From contig NZ_CP034570.1 in the NCBI RefSeq assembly GCF_003970695.1, forward strand, positions 1,674,001 to 1,738,000: 64,000 nucleotides of DNA, read 5' to 3'. The DNA is from Maribacter sp. MJ134 (GTDB lineage Bacteria > Bacteroidota > Bacteroidia > Flavobacteriales > Flavobacteriaceae). How positions within the stretch are numbered: position 1 is the first letter of the stretch; each line of letters begins with the position of its first letter. The position numbers and the translations under genes were made by a program. The notes below the pieces were generated by a model, which was given only the letters and a program-made list of their open reading frames with translations, did not search any database and was not told where the DNA came from. Positions 19,566 to 28,623 of this stretch are shown piece by piece.

Positions 19566-20537
19566 TTATGAATCACTATCTAAATGATCGGGGATATCAT
19601 CATCGTCCGAAAATAAAAAACCAACGAAATTGCCATCATCATCTAGTTCTATTTCTTCAATAGTTGGGATACCGTCATTATCGTCATCGGCGTCAAGATA
19701 ATCAGGGAATCGCCCATTAATAGCTTCCAACTCAGCATCAGCATTATCATTATAAAATAATCCATCTTTGTTGAAATCTTCTAAAAGCGAAGGTATTCCA
19801 TCATTATCATGATCTGTATCCTGAACGGTAGTAAGTACTTGATATTTAAAAATTAACGGACTGTATGCCGGTATTGCGCCACGAGCCCCATTAAAAGTAC
19901 CTAAGCCCGACGGGAAGATTATCATGCCTACACCAAAACCTTCTACGTCAAACGTACCATCAGGGTTGTCAATTATATTGTTTCCTCCAGCTGTATTCGT
20001 CACACCTTCCCCTACTCCTCTAAAAGCTCGTTGACTTCCAAGTCCCGGAAATTGAAAACTTGGATTGTCCCACCATGTGCCGGTTGATACATTATCAAAA
20101 ACCTCTCCGGATAGTAAAACTCCTTCATAGTTGACGAATGTAGAATCAGCCGTCGTAGGTTGGAAACCTTCCCCTTCTCTAGCTTCCAGATAATAATAAG
20201 TATGTTCTACCTCTTCTTCCGCGTCTAATCCAAAATCCGAGGAAAATACGGTAACTTTACGCTCTATTATTTGATTGATTAAAGGTGTTTTAGAAGCATT
20301 ATCACCTGATATAGTATCAATAACGATGTTATAATCGAAATTAGCAGGTGGGTTCGCAAATTCCTCATAGTTATAGAAATGTGTGGATAAGAAAGCTCGT
20401 ATCTCTTCATCGTTCTCCACAGCAACTTCACTCAACGATCTTGGTGGCACCAGCTCACCAATTTCTTCATCATCATCTCTACAAGCGATGACTAAAAGTA
20501 AAGCCAATCCTAAAATGTAGCTATTTTTCCAATTCAT
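19566..20537 (-). CDS. FKBP-type peptidyl-prolyl isomerase lipoprotein with C-terminal Asp-rich calcium repeats
   Basis: About 323 residues. A lipoprotein signal (ILGLALLLVIAC, lipid Cys near residue 19) is followed by an FKBP domain (about 110-225: VNYEGVLLSGEVFDN, FGVGMIIFPSGLGTF and YSPLIFKYQVL). The tail holds thrombospondin-type-3-like DxDxDG repeats (DTDHDNDGIPS, DADDDNDGIPT, DDDDIPDHLD). The isomerase would help fold outer-membrane or surface proteins in the periplasm; the acidic repeats should bind calcium. Either of two ATGs (20543 or 20537) could start it. Confidence 0.85.
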   Translation of the reverse strand: MNWKNSYILGLALLLVIACRDDDEEIGELVPPRSLSEVAVENDEEIRAFLSTHFYNYEEFANPPANFDYNIVIDTISGDNASKTPLINQIIERKVTVFSSDFGLDAEEEVEHTYYYLEAREGEGFQPTTADSTFVNYEGVLLSGEVFDNVSTGTWWDNPSFQFPGLGSQRAFRGVGEGVTNTAGGNNIIDNPDGTFDVEGFGVGMIIFPSGLGTFNGARGAIPAYSPLIFKYQVLTTVQDTDHDNDGIPSLLEDFNKDGLFYNDNADAELEAINGRFPDYLDADDDNDGIPTIEEIELDDDGNFVGFLFSDDDDIPDHLDSDS

Positions 20538-20615
20538 GTACACAAATTTTTAAGGGGGCAAGATACAATTTTCCCCTATTTTTGTTCAGGACCTTAACAA
20601 AGATTTTTAATTCCT

Positions 20616-21017
20616 ATGCGAATAGACAAATACTTATGGTGTACCCGTTACTTTAAAACTAGAAACATGGCTACAAATGCTTGTAAGAAAGGTCATGTAA
20701 AAATAAACGGGCACGTGGTAAAGCCTGGTCGGGAAGCTTTTCCCATGGACGAAATACAGATTAGGAAGAACCAGATAGACTATAAGTTGCGTGTTCTTGC
20801 TATACCTGATAGCAGAATAGGTGCCAAATTGGTGGACATTTACAGGAAGGATACCACACCAGCAACGGCATTTGAACATAATGAATTGCTTAAATATTCA
20901 AAGGAGTATTATAGAAAAAAGGGGACAGGAAGGCCAACTAAGAAAGATAGGAGAGAAATTGATGACTACTTGGATACGCCAGAGCGTAAAACCGAGGATG
21001 ATTCGTCCAAACCCTAA
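20616..21017 (+). CDS. S4-domain RNA-binding protein (Hsp15-like)
   Basis: 133 residues opening with RIDKYLWCTRYFKTRNMATNA, the S4 fold of the HslR/RluA-type RNA-binding module (about 1-65), followed by a basic linker and a charged tail (RPTKKDRREIDDYLD). E. coli Hsp15 rescues stalled 50S-nascent chain complexes, and the same role is plausible here. The next gene starts 69 bases later on the same strand. Confidence 0.9.
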   Translation: MRIDKYLWCTRYFKTRNMATNACKKGHVKINGHVVKPGREAFPMDEIQIRKNQIDYKLRVLAIPDSRIGAKLVDIYRKDTTPATAFEHNELLKYSKEYYRKKGTGRPTKKDRREIDDYLDTPERKTEDDSSKP

Positions 21018-21086
21018 AATCCAATCTTCAAGGAACTACATTACATTAATCAAAACATACTTATCTTTAAAATTTAAAGCCAACTT

Positions 21087-21584
21087 ATGGAGCAGAATAT
21101 TCTTTCGCATCAGCAAATTCAATACAAAATAGAACGTATTGCATATCAGATATACGAGGCAAATGTTTCTGAAAAAGAAATCGTTATTGCAGGCATCGAA
21201 GGAGGTGGAATAGATTTCGCTAAAAAGTTAATCCGAATTTTACGTAAAATAACAGGGGTAGAAATAACACTTTGCAAGGTTATTATGGACAAAAAGAATC
21301 CTTTAAAAAGTGGTGTAACCACTTCCTTGTTAGCCGAAGATTATATCAATAAATCAGTTGTGCTGGTAGATGATGTCCTAAACTCTGGCACCACATTAAT
21401 CTACGGCGTTCATCATTTCTTGAAGACCCCTTTAAAACAGTTAAAGACAGCTGTACTGGTTAACCGAAACCATAAGAAATATCCTGTAAAGGCAGATTAC
21501 AAAGGAATATCCCTGTCTACTTCCTTGCAAGAACACGTTAATGTAGACTTCGAAACAAAAAACAATAGGGTTTTTCTAAACTAA
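21087..21584 (+). CDS. Phosphoribosyltransferase family protein (PyrR-like)
   Basis: 165 residues with a type I PRTase fold: the PRPP loop SVVLVDDVLNSGTTL near residues 90-104 and an N-terminal hood (IAGIEGGGIDFAKKL). The size and loop are like PyrR or hypoxanthine PRTases, but the base specificity is not evident. The C-terminus overlaps the convergent aroK gene by 9 bases. Confidence 0.88.
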   Translation: MEQNILSHQQIQYKIERIAYQIYEANVSEKEIVIAGIEGGGIDFAKKLIRILRKITGVEITLCKVIMDKKNPLKSGVTTSLLAEDYINKSVVLVDDVLNSGTTLIYGVHHFLKTPLKQLKTAVLVNRNHKKYPVKADYKGISLSTSLQEHVNVDFETKNNRVFLN

Positions 21585-22091
21585 GCAGTTTATTATTTCT
21601 TGGATAGTTTCTTCGGGAGTTTTGTCATCAGTAGTTATTTTGTAGTTTGCCATGTTATAATAATAACTTCTTTCAAAAAGATGTTTGCCAATAAATTCCG
21701 GTAGTTCTTCTTCTGTAAAATTACTTATCAGAGGTCTAGAGGCTTTCTCATTTGACAGTCTTCGAACCAATTCGGGAATAGAAACCTTAACATAGAAGAC
21801 ATTTTCCGTAGCCTTTAAAATGTTCGTCATATTGGAACCGTAACATGGTGTGCCTCCCCCAGTGGACAAAATAAAAGGGTCTTTCGTTTCCAATATTTGA
21901 TTTAGGTATTCACTTTCTTTTTTTCTGAAATATATTTCCCCTTTTTCCTTGAATATGTTGGCAATAGACCGGCTCTCGCCCTTTTCGATATTATCATCCA
22001 AGTCTAAGAATTTAATTTTCAATTGCTTAGACAAAAGCCGTCCTATTGTGGTTTTGCCACTACCCATGTATCCTACCAGTACTATTTTCAC
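21576..22091 (-). CDS. aroK: Shikimate kinase
   Basis: 171 residues. Walker A GYMGSGKT (7-14), shikimate-binding Asp in FLDLDDNIEK (about 29-38), Arg in YFRKKESEYL, STGGGTPCY (about 76-84) and the LID arginine in NEKASRPL. It phosphorylates shikimate on the route to chorismate and the aromatic amino acids. It is a single gene, convergent with the PRTase gene. Confidence 0.95.
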   Translation of the reverse strand: MKIVLVGYMGSGKTTIGRLLSKQLKIKFLDLDDNIEKGESRSIANIFKEKGEIYFRKKESEYLNQILETKDPFILSTGGGTPCYGSNMTNILKATENVFYVKVSIPELVRRLSNEKASRPLISNFTEEELPEFIGKHLFERSYYYNMANYKITTDDKTPEETIQEIINCLV

Positions 22092-22163
22092 CTGTTTGTT
22101 TTGTGTAAAATTCAGCTAATTTGGGATGATTACAAAAAAAAATAAAATTCTATTAAAATAGGC

Positions 22164-22193
22164 TTGTAAAATAAACGAATCCACGTATATTTG
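22164..22193 (+). promoter_or_regulatory. tRNA-Lys promoter
   Basis: TTG at 22164-22166, then 19 bp, then TATATTTG at 22186-22193: a textbook Bacteroidetes promoter, 35 bases ahead of the tRNA. Confidence 0.85.
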
Positions 22194-22227
22194 CAGCCGC
22201 ATTCAGAGAAACGAATGCTCACTTTTT

Positions 22228-22300
22228 GACCTGGTAGCTCAGTTGGTAGAGCATCTCCCTTTTAAGGAGAGGGTCCTGGGTTCGAGCCCCAGCCAGGTCA
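22228..22300 (+). tRNA. tRNA-Lys (TTT)
   Basis: A 73-nt cloverleaf: acceptor GACCTGG/CCAGGTC with discriminator A, T-arm GGGTTCGAGCCCC, and anticodon loop CTTTTAA giving TTT (lysine). No encoded CCA. A hairpin terminator begins 4 bases later. Confidence 0.98.
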
Positions 22301-22303
22301 CAG

Positions 22304-22332
22304 AAAGCCTTCCAGTATTGGAAGGCTTTTTT
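22304..22332 (+). terminator. Terminator after tRNA-Lys
   Basis: An 11-bp perfect stem AAAGCCTTCCA / TGGAAGGCTTT (22304-22314 with 22319-22329) with a 4-base loop is followed by T's. Confidence 0.92.
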
Positions 22333-22445
22333 GTTATGGTATTACGGTGTACACCCATTGGTAAAGAAAAATTTTCAGAATAAATTAATAAACAAAATTT
22401 TTTTATTGTAGGTTTTTTCTTTCTTTTGCGGTAGAATACACTAGC

Positions 22446-22835
22446 ATGAAATACGAGACCATTATATTAATAGATGATGACCATATCATAAGATATGGTT
22501 TCAATCGCTTAATGAGGGAATTTTTTGCTTCGCAAAAAATTCTAACTTTTCAACACGGCGGGGAAGGTTTAGACTACCTTACCGGCTTAAATTTTGCCAA
22601 TTTTAATACTAAAATTTTAATTCTTTTAGACCTGAATATGCCCTTAATAGATGGCTGGTCATTTCTTGAAAACTTCAAAGAGAAACTAGCACTGATAAAG
22701 GACAACATTACCATTTACATCTTATCATCTACTATAGACAAAAATGACCTCAAAAAAATTAAGCAAAACAGGTTAATATCCGGTCATATTTGTAAGCCGT
22801 TACTATTAGATGAATTAAGAGAGTTACTTGAATAG
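22446..22835 (+). CDS. Single-domain response regulator
   Basis: 129 residues, receiver fold only. An acidic pair is in LIDDDH (about 9-13), the predicted phospho-acceptor is Asp62 in LILLDLNMPLIDG, a Ser/Thr switch lies in YILSST and a conserved Lys in ICKPL. It has no output domain, so it must act through partner proteins or as a phosphate sink. It is convergent with the receiver-glycosyltransferase gene and stands at the edge of the glycan locus. A 113-base AT-rich gap with no clear promoter box precedes it. Confidence 0.9.
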   Translation: MKYETIILIDDDHIIRYGFNRLMREFFASQKILTFQHGGEGLDYLTGLNFANFNTKILILLDLNMPLIDGWSFLENFKEKLALIKDNITIYILSSTIDKNDLKKIKQNRLISGHICKPLLLDELRELLE

Positions 22836-22892
22836 CATACTTTTATCATTGATTTGTCTACTTTATCATGATGTTGACCAACTCTTTCCTAA

Positions 22893-24035
22893 TTATTTAT
22901 AGGTATAGGCTATTTGTGCTAATTGACCGACGATTTTGACGGAATCCTTCATAGAAAGCTTAGAGCCATCCGCATGTATCCATCTCTTTAAAGGTTGCTC
23001 GCATATAAGTCTTTTAGCTTCGTCCTTTCCATAATGTTTTCTCATCCTCATGAAAATTTCCACATCAAATAACCATTTTGTAATAAACTTATCCTTGAAC
23101 ATTAGTGTTGCAATTTCTCTGTCCATGATTTTGGCCCCACATTGCGTATCTTTAAAGGGCATACCAAGTATGGTCTGTATAATTTTATTAATAGTTAAAC
23201 TTATTATTCTACGGGCCGATTCCTTTGTAATATTGGCACCCATCCGTGCAATCCTTGAACCACTTACTATTTTAAAATCCGATGTTTCTATCGTTTTCAC
23301 CAAATCGTCAAAATCTCTGAAGTCCGTTGATAGGTCGGCATCTAAAAAACCAATATAATCTAGTTGCTTATCCTGAACCAAATGCAGGGTTCCCTGCCGC
23401 ACAGCTTCCGCTTTTCCTCCATTCTTTGCACAATCATAAATACTTATATTATCCGGATTCCCTTGTCTAAGTTCTTCCAATACCTCTAATGTTTTGTCCG
23501 TACTTCCATCATTAACAAAACATAGATGATAGCCCAAGTTTTTATGAGCAAAGTTTTTAAATTCTCCACTAGAAAGCCTATCCTCCTCATTATAACACGG
23601 TATTACCACCCCAACGCAATTCTTTTGCAACATCCTGCCCTCCTTCTTTTCATTAAAGACCGTAGATGTATTTTCCGGAGCTCCTATTTTGCGTTTTATT
23701 CTAGCGGCCATCTCGTCTAAACTTACGGGCTTTTTTAAATAATCATCGATACCCAAAGTAAAACCATCCATAATGACATCTTCGTTGGTATTACCGGACA
23801 TGACCATGATAGGGGTTTTTGAATCCTTAATGAATCTAATATGCTTTACCACCTCTAGTCCGGTCATATCTGGCATATTAATATCCACGATTACCAAATC
23901 TGGTTTGAACGATTCAAAAAGCGCTATTCCTTTTTGGCCTGTATCCGCAGTCCGAATAGTATAACCTAATTCTCTTAATCTTTTCTCTACGGATAGTAAA
24001 ATCAATTGTTGGTCATCTATGGCTAGTATTTTCAT
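22893..24035 (-). CDS. Receiver domain fused to family 2 glycosyltransferase
   Basis: 380 residues. Residues 1-120 are a receiver domain (acidic pair D7-D8, phospho-acceptor Asp51 in VIVDINMPDMTG, conserved Lys in DDYLKKPVSL). From about 137 a GT2 domain follows: GVVIPCYNEEDRL, FVNDGSTDKT, GGKAEAVRQG and the metal-binding FLDADLSTDF, then DTQCGAKIM, as in dolichyl/polyprenyl-phosphate sugar transferases (DPM1/GtrB type). No membrane segment is obvious. The fusion implies that sugar transfer to a lipid carrier is switched by phosphorylation. A 269-base gap with no gene separates it from the divergent membrane-protein operon. Confidence 0.88.
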   Translation of the reverse strand: MKILAIDDQQLILLSVEKRLRELGYTIRTADTGQKGIALFESFKPDLVIVDINMPDMTGLEVVKHIRFIKDSKTPIMVMSGNTNEDVIMDGFTLGIDDYLKKPVSLDEMAARIKRKIGAPENTSTVFNEKKEGRMLQKNCVGVVIPCYNEEDRLSSGEFKNFAHKNLGYHLCFVNDGSTDKTLEVLEELRQGNPDNISIYDCAKNGGKAEAVRQGTLHLVQDKQLDYIGFLDADLSTDFRDFDDLVKTIETSDFKIVSGSRIARMGANITKESARRIISLTINKIIQTILGMPFKDTQCGAKIMDREIATLMFKDKFITKWLFDVEIFMRMRKHYGKDEAKRLICEQPLKRWIHADGSKLSMKDSVKIVGQLAQIAYTYK

Positions 24036-24304
24036 AATTTTAAAATTTAAATCGGTTTATTTCAAGAAGCATACTCTTGGGAGCACAATTACTCATCATA
24101 AGCAAAGGTATTCACCCTTTAGCAGCCTTCTATTTTTAAGACCATCACTTACTTATTTCTGTAGACGAATGGTTGTTATGGTTAGATAAATAATTAGTAA
24201 AATTATTTCGTAAGTATTTTCCTTCAATTAACGTCTATTTTATGTTTATTATTGTAACAAAAAATTATTTTTCCCGTTATATCGTGGTAGATTTTAAATA
24301 CAAA

Positions 24305-27300
24305 ATGGCCAAGAAAAGTACCAACACCTTGCTTGTCGTTGCAATATTCATTGCACTAGCATTTCATGGTTCTAGTATTTTCTTCACTTTAGAGTCTACC
24401 TACGATGCATTAATTCATCTTTTCTTTGCGGATCACTATGCCAATAGTTGGTTTGAACCTTGGGATTATAGATGGTACACTGGGTTTACCGTTCAGGGTT
24501 ACCCACCATTGGTACATCAATCTATTGCACTGTTATCCTATATCGGCGGTCTTAAATTTGGCATGTTCAGCGTGGCCTTAATCGCCATAGTCCTTTTCAT
24601 CACAGGAGCCTACAGGTTTAGTCTATTGATGACCGCAAATAGAAAAATTGCTGGTTACACTGCCCTATTAGCGGTTTTCTCGTCAACCTTCGTAGAAACA
24701 CTTCACATTTTTGGTCAATTGCCCAGTATTGCGGCATTATCTATTTTACTACATTCCTTCCCAGAAATATATCAATGGTTGAAAACAGGAAAGCTCAGGT
24801 ATTTTTTAACGAGTTTATCCCTCATAGCGGTCACAGTAACATCGCACCATGTAACCCCCATCTTTGGAATGGTCTTTTTCATATTTCCATTGATCGGTAT
24901 GGTCGTTATGGATGAAGCCCTTGATTATGCCGGTACTAGAAAAAAAGTTACGTTCAAAATATTCTGGAAAGCGTTCCGTAAACTGTTTTGGAGAATTATC
25001 AAATTTGGAGGAGGGTCGCTAATACTCATTATTGGCTGTATCCTACCCTATTGGATAAATACAAAAAAGAACCCCATTACACAGGTACCTATTCCTCATG
25101 GCTCTAGAGACAACTTTTTAGAAGTAACCTCATCTGGTCTGGTTTTCTTTATTATCCCTTGGGGAATTCTATTATTTGTACTACCCTATTTATTTTATAG
25201 GTTGTACAGTAAACGTTATCTATTTTTTGGATTTTCTTTTACGTTATTAACCATCTTGGGTACCGGAGGCACTACGCCGATTCCTTTAAAAATTTTGGGA
25301 GAAACAGCATTCAATATTTTAACGCTAGACCGTTTTACCCTGTGGGCTACCATAATGGCGCTTCCTATTTTTGGAGAGTTCATGTACCGCATGGTAGAGG
25401 GGGACTTAAGAGTACAACTCCAAGCGCGTTTTGGCGCCGTGTATCATAGGATCATGGGTGGGTTGTTAGTTGGGGGCATCCTCTTTATGGTCATCTTTAC
25501 CATGAGTTTGGGGTATTTTAGACCTTCCCAACCTCAAAAAATTAAAATGTTACCTATCGTTAATTTTCTCAATCAAGACCAACATGACCAATGGCGCTAT
25601 TTACCCCTGGGATTCGGGGACCAAATGGCATGGTTATCTGCCCAAACAAATGCCATGACCGTGGATGGAAATTACCATTCTGCACGAAGGCTCCCAGAAT
25701 TGACCACAAGAGCCATAGAACGTTTGGAGAATTCCAAATTTAGAGGTGTAGAAGGTATAGGTTCGTTACAACAATTCCTGACCGTCCCGGAAAAGTATAA
25801 CTTAAAATACATCTTTTCTAACGATAAATTTTATGACCCCTTACTGTTCTTCTGTGGTTGGCAGCGTTTACAGCAATTAGAAAATGGCATCATGGTTTGG
25901 GAAAAACTTAATGTACCTCCGCTGCCGAAAATTTTAGCAAAAGAAGAAGTGCCCACTTTCCTTAAACTAATGTGGGGTATAATTCCACTTGGAACTATTT
26001 TATTAGCTTTTATTTTTAATATTCAATCTATATGGTATAGAGCCCTAAAGGCTAAAAATATAACGCCTTCTGCTTATTTAATTTATTCCCAGAAGTATAA
26101 AAACTTTTCTAAGCCACTCATAAATATTAATCTATTCTGGGTAGGCATACTTCTCCTTATATTAATGTTGAGCATGTACACTTTTTACTTGAATACATCT
26201 GAACAGAACTCTCCGGAAAATGTCCTTCGCTCCTATTATGATGCCCTAGATTTTAAGGAATTTGAACGAGCGCATTCTTATTTAGATCCGGATGGAACCA
26301 AAACCTTACCCCAATTTATGTTAGAAGTTTCTGTAACCGATGGCATACTTAGTTCGTATGCCAAAATGGATGCCATTAGTGTAGCCGTAAGCGAACAAAC
26401 GAATCATAGCGCTACTGCCAACGTTGGTATGCAGTGGGTTACACCATTAGAAAAAATAACCAGAAACCGGACACACGATTTGGTGAAAAAAGAAGGAAAG
26501 TGGTATGTAGTACCAGAACCAATCGATACGGATATACCTCCAGATCAACTTTTCACGACTAATGAAACGCAATTTTATAATCACGGTAGACGAAAAATAA
26601 CCACGCAGCAAACGCACCATGAGGACGTCTTAAAACAACCAGTTTTAGAAGTGCTAAGTGCTAAACTTGTAGCGCAAGCAGGAGAATATGTAATCATAGG
26701 GGAATTACAAAATGTAGATAATGTTCCTGCAGATGTGGTAATTACGGCCTCTTTATATAATGATAAGGATAAAGAACTGGCAAAGTTTAACGCTAAATAC
26801 CATATGAAGCATAAATTGATGCCCAAGGAAACGACCACTTTTAAGATTCTTTTCGAAGGAATTGCATGGACCCATCCAGAAGAACACCTGCCAAGCAGCT
26901 TTAATCCAGATGAATTCACTAAGCTAAACTTGGAAGAAATACCAACAAAATTCAACCTACAATGTGCAGGTAATGTCGCCACAACAGACCTTTATAAAGC
27001 GATAACCTTACAAGATTTGGAGCACTCGGAAAATCGTTTAAAAGGCACACTTTTCAATGGTGGCATACAAGAAGTGACCATTCCGCAATTACTGATTTCT
27101 TACTATGACGAAAACAAGGAACTTATTTGGGTAGATTCCCAATTTATGAGAGAGGGTGTTCGTGTACAACGTAAGCAGTACTTTGATTATGAACTTTCTA
27201 CTTTACCCAAATTAAATGTGCTGAACAGTAGTTTAGAAAATTGTTTCGTAAACGGTCTTGAAAATGAGCAGATAGCCGTGAAAATATTCCCTGACAGAGA

Positions 27301-27397
27301 TAACACCCATGGAAAAGAGCTTTTACAACCGTTGCAGGGCAATGGTTATGAGTTTATAAAAGTAGAACTTAACGGCTACATAGGTAATCCCAACTAA
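24305..27397 (+). CDS. Large GT-C-like polytopic membrane protein
   Basis: 1030 residues from the ATG at 24305; an upstream TTT-rich start at 24242 is rejected. The N-terminal half (about 1-420) holds around nine or more membrane helices, with an early extracytoplasmic loop containing STYDALIHLFFADHY that resembles the catalytic Asp loop of GT-C enzymes and of the '6-pyruvoyl-tetrahydropterin-synthase-related' membrane family. Another helix near 620-640 precedes an NTF2-like domain (about 645-750, SPENVLRSYYDALDF) and Ig-like strands to the end. Probable lipid-linked sugar transfer at the periplasmic face; function inferred. It overlaps the next gene by one base. Confidence 0.7.
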   Translation: MAKKSTNTLLVVAIFIALAFHGSSIFFTLESTYDALIHLFFADHYANSWFEPWDYRWYTGFTVQGYPPLVHQSIALLSYIGGLKFGMFSVALIAIVLFITGAYRFSLLMTANRKIAGYTALLAVFSSTFVETLHIFGQLPSIAALSILLHSFPEIYQWLKTGKLRYFLTSLSLIAVTVTSHHVTPIFGMVFFIFPLIGMVVMDEALDYAGTRKKVTFKIFWKAFRKLFWRIIKFGGGSLILIIGCILPYWINTKKNPITQVPIPHGSRDNFLEVTSSGLVFFIIPWGILLFVLPYLFYRLYSKRYLFFGFSFTLLTILGTGGTTPIPLKILGETAFNILTLDRFTLWATIMALPIFGEFMYRMVEGDLRVQLQARFGAVYHRIMGGLLVGGILFMVIFTMSLGYFRPSQPQKIKMLPIVNFLNQDQHDQWRYLPLGFGDQMAWLSAQTNAMTVDGNYHSARRLPELTTRAIERLENSKFRGVEGIGSLQQFLTVPEKYNLKYIFSNDKFYDPLLFFCGWQRLQQLENGIMVWEKLNVPPLPKILAKEEVPTFLKLMWGIIPLGTILLAFIFNIQSIWYRALKAKNITPSAYLIYSQKYKNFSKPLININLFWVGILLLILMLSMYTFYLNTSEQNSPENVLRSYYDALDFKEFERAHSYLDPDGTKTLPQFMLEVSVTDGILSSYAKMDAISVAVSEQTNHSATANVGMQWVTPLEKITRNRTHDLVKKEGKWYVVPEPIDTDIPPDQLFTTNETQFYNHGRRKITTQQTHHEDVLKQPVLEVLSAKLVAQAGEYVIIGELQNVDNVPADVVITASLYNDKDKELAKFNAKYHMKHKLMPKETTTFKILFEGIAWTHPEEHLPSSFNPDEFTKLNLEEIPTKFNLQCAGNVATTDLYKAITLQDLEHSENRLKGTLFNGGIQEVTIPQLLISYYDENKELIWVDSQFMREGVRVQRKQYFDYELSTLPKLNVLNSSLENCFVNGLENEQIAVKIFPDRDNTHGKELLQPLQGNGYEFIKVELNGYIGNPN

Positions 27398-28623
27398 TGA
27401 TGAGATTTATTAGCATCTTTATTTTTATATGTTTTTTCTCTTGTGCTGAAAAGAATGAGGAAATAAGGGTGCCTGCCAATACCACAATTAAACTATTAAC
27501 AAAAAGCGCACAGTACACCGCAGGCTCAGAGATATGTATCACTTTTAGCGCCTCTAAAGAGTTATTACCCTATCTGGTATTGAAAAATGCTTTGGGAACC
27601 AGTGTACTTAAACCTGTAAAGGATACTAACCAACTTAGGTTCTGTGTACCGCCCATGTATGCCAACAAAGCCGGTATCATGCATTGGTCACTGGTACTGA
27701 ACAGTGAGGAAATTGAAGCCGGGCAGATTAGTATCGCTCCCGACGCAACAACTACCTTCCTTGAAACCTATTTTGGACCCCGGCAAATAACCGCTGGTAA
27801 AAATGATTTCTCCATGCTCGTTAACATTCCAACGGACAACTATGATAATACGCTAGTTAACGGAACCATGGTTACCGTAAACAGGGAGTTTGAAGATGAA
27901 TTCCATCAGTTTATGGTTCCAATTTCCAAAAGTATTGCCTGGAAAAATATAAATGCAACTGAAAAATCCGGTCGTATTCTGGTAAGTGCACTTTGTAGAA
28001 ACACCAATTCCAAGCAACTTACCACCATTGTTTATCCTGCCATGCCTACGGATTTTGAAATAGGGTATCAAAGAGACCATACGTTTGCGGATGGTAATCA
28101 AATTATAACCTTACAAACTAATAAAATCTTAGACAAATACGGCAATGTGGTGAGCGATGGTACCCATGTTAATTTTCTCATAGAAAACCAAGACGGTATT
28201 TTTATGAGTGCCACGGGAAACACGATTAATGGAAGAGCCATTGCCAGGTTGTTACATCCTGAAGAGCCTACCACGTGGACGGCAAAAGCATTTATTACCG
28301 GGGCTGCCAGAAGTAATACCATTGTTGTTGGTTTTAAAGCTTCAGTAGAAGATTATCCTATCAATTTTGATAAAGACCAAAGAAAACTTTCCATTGGCCC
28401 ATTACTAGGGTTTATGCAACAAAAGGTTACGGATGGGTTTAGTATTCAGTTATCCATAAAGTCAGAAGCTAATATTATTAATGAAGAGGAAAAGCTATTT
28501 ACAAAAGACGGCAAAGCCTTTTATATACTGGATAAGAATTTTTATCCCTCCGGGACTTACAACATTACTATTGAAGCTGCGGGAATTTCTAAAGAGCTGC
28601 TAATAACCTTACCCAATGAGTAG
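27397..28623 (+). CDS. Predicted lipoprotein of the glycan locus
   Basis: 408 residues. A short signal ends in a lipobox (FICFFSCAEKNEE, lipid Cys near residue 16). The rest is predicted beta-rich with Ig-like patches; no enzyme motif was recognised. Gene starts overlap on both sides (TAATG with the gene before, 8 bases with the hydrolase after), so the three genes form one translationally coupled unit. A scaffold or export role for a polysaccharide is suggested only by context. Confidence 0.75.
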   Translation: MMRFISIFIFICFFSCAEKNEEIRVPANTTIKLLTKSAQYTAGSEICITFSASKELLPYLVLKNALGTSVLKPVKDTNQLRFCVPPMYANKAGIMHWSLVLNSEEIEAGQISIAPDATTTFLETYFGPRQITAGKNDFSMLVNIPTDNYDNTLVNGTMVTVNREFEDEFHQFMVPISKSIAWKNINATEKSGRILVSALCRNTNSKQLTTIVYPAMPTDFEIGYQRDHTFADGNQIITLQTNKILDKYGNVVSDGTHVNFLIENQDGIFMSATGNTINGRAIARLLHPEEPTTWTAKAFITGAARSNTIVVGFKASVEDYPINFDKDQRKLSIGPLLGFMQQKVTDGFSIQLSIKSEANIINEEEKLFTKDGKAFYILDKNFYPSGTYNITIEAAGISKELLITLPNE

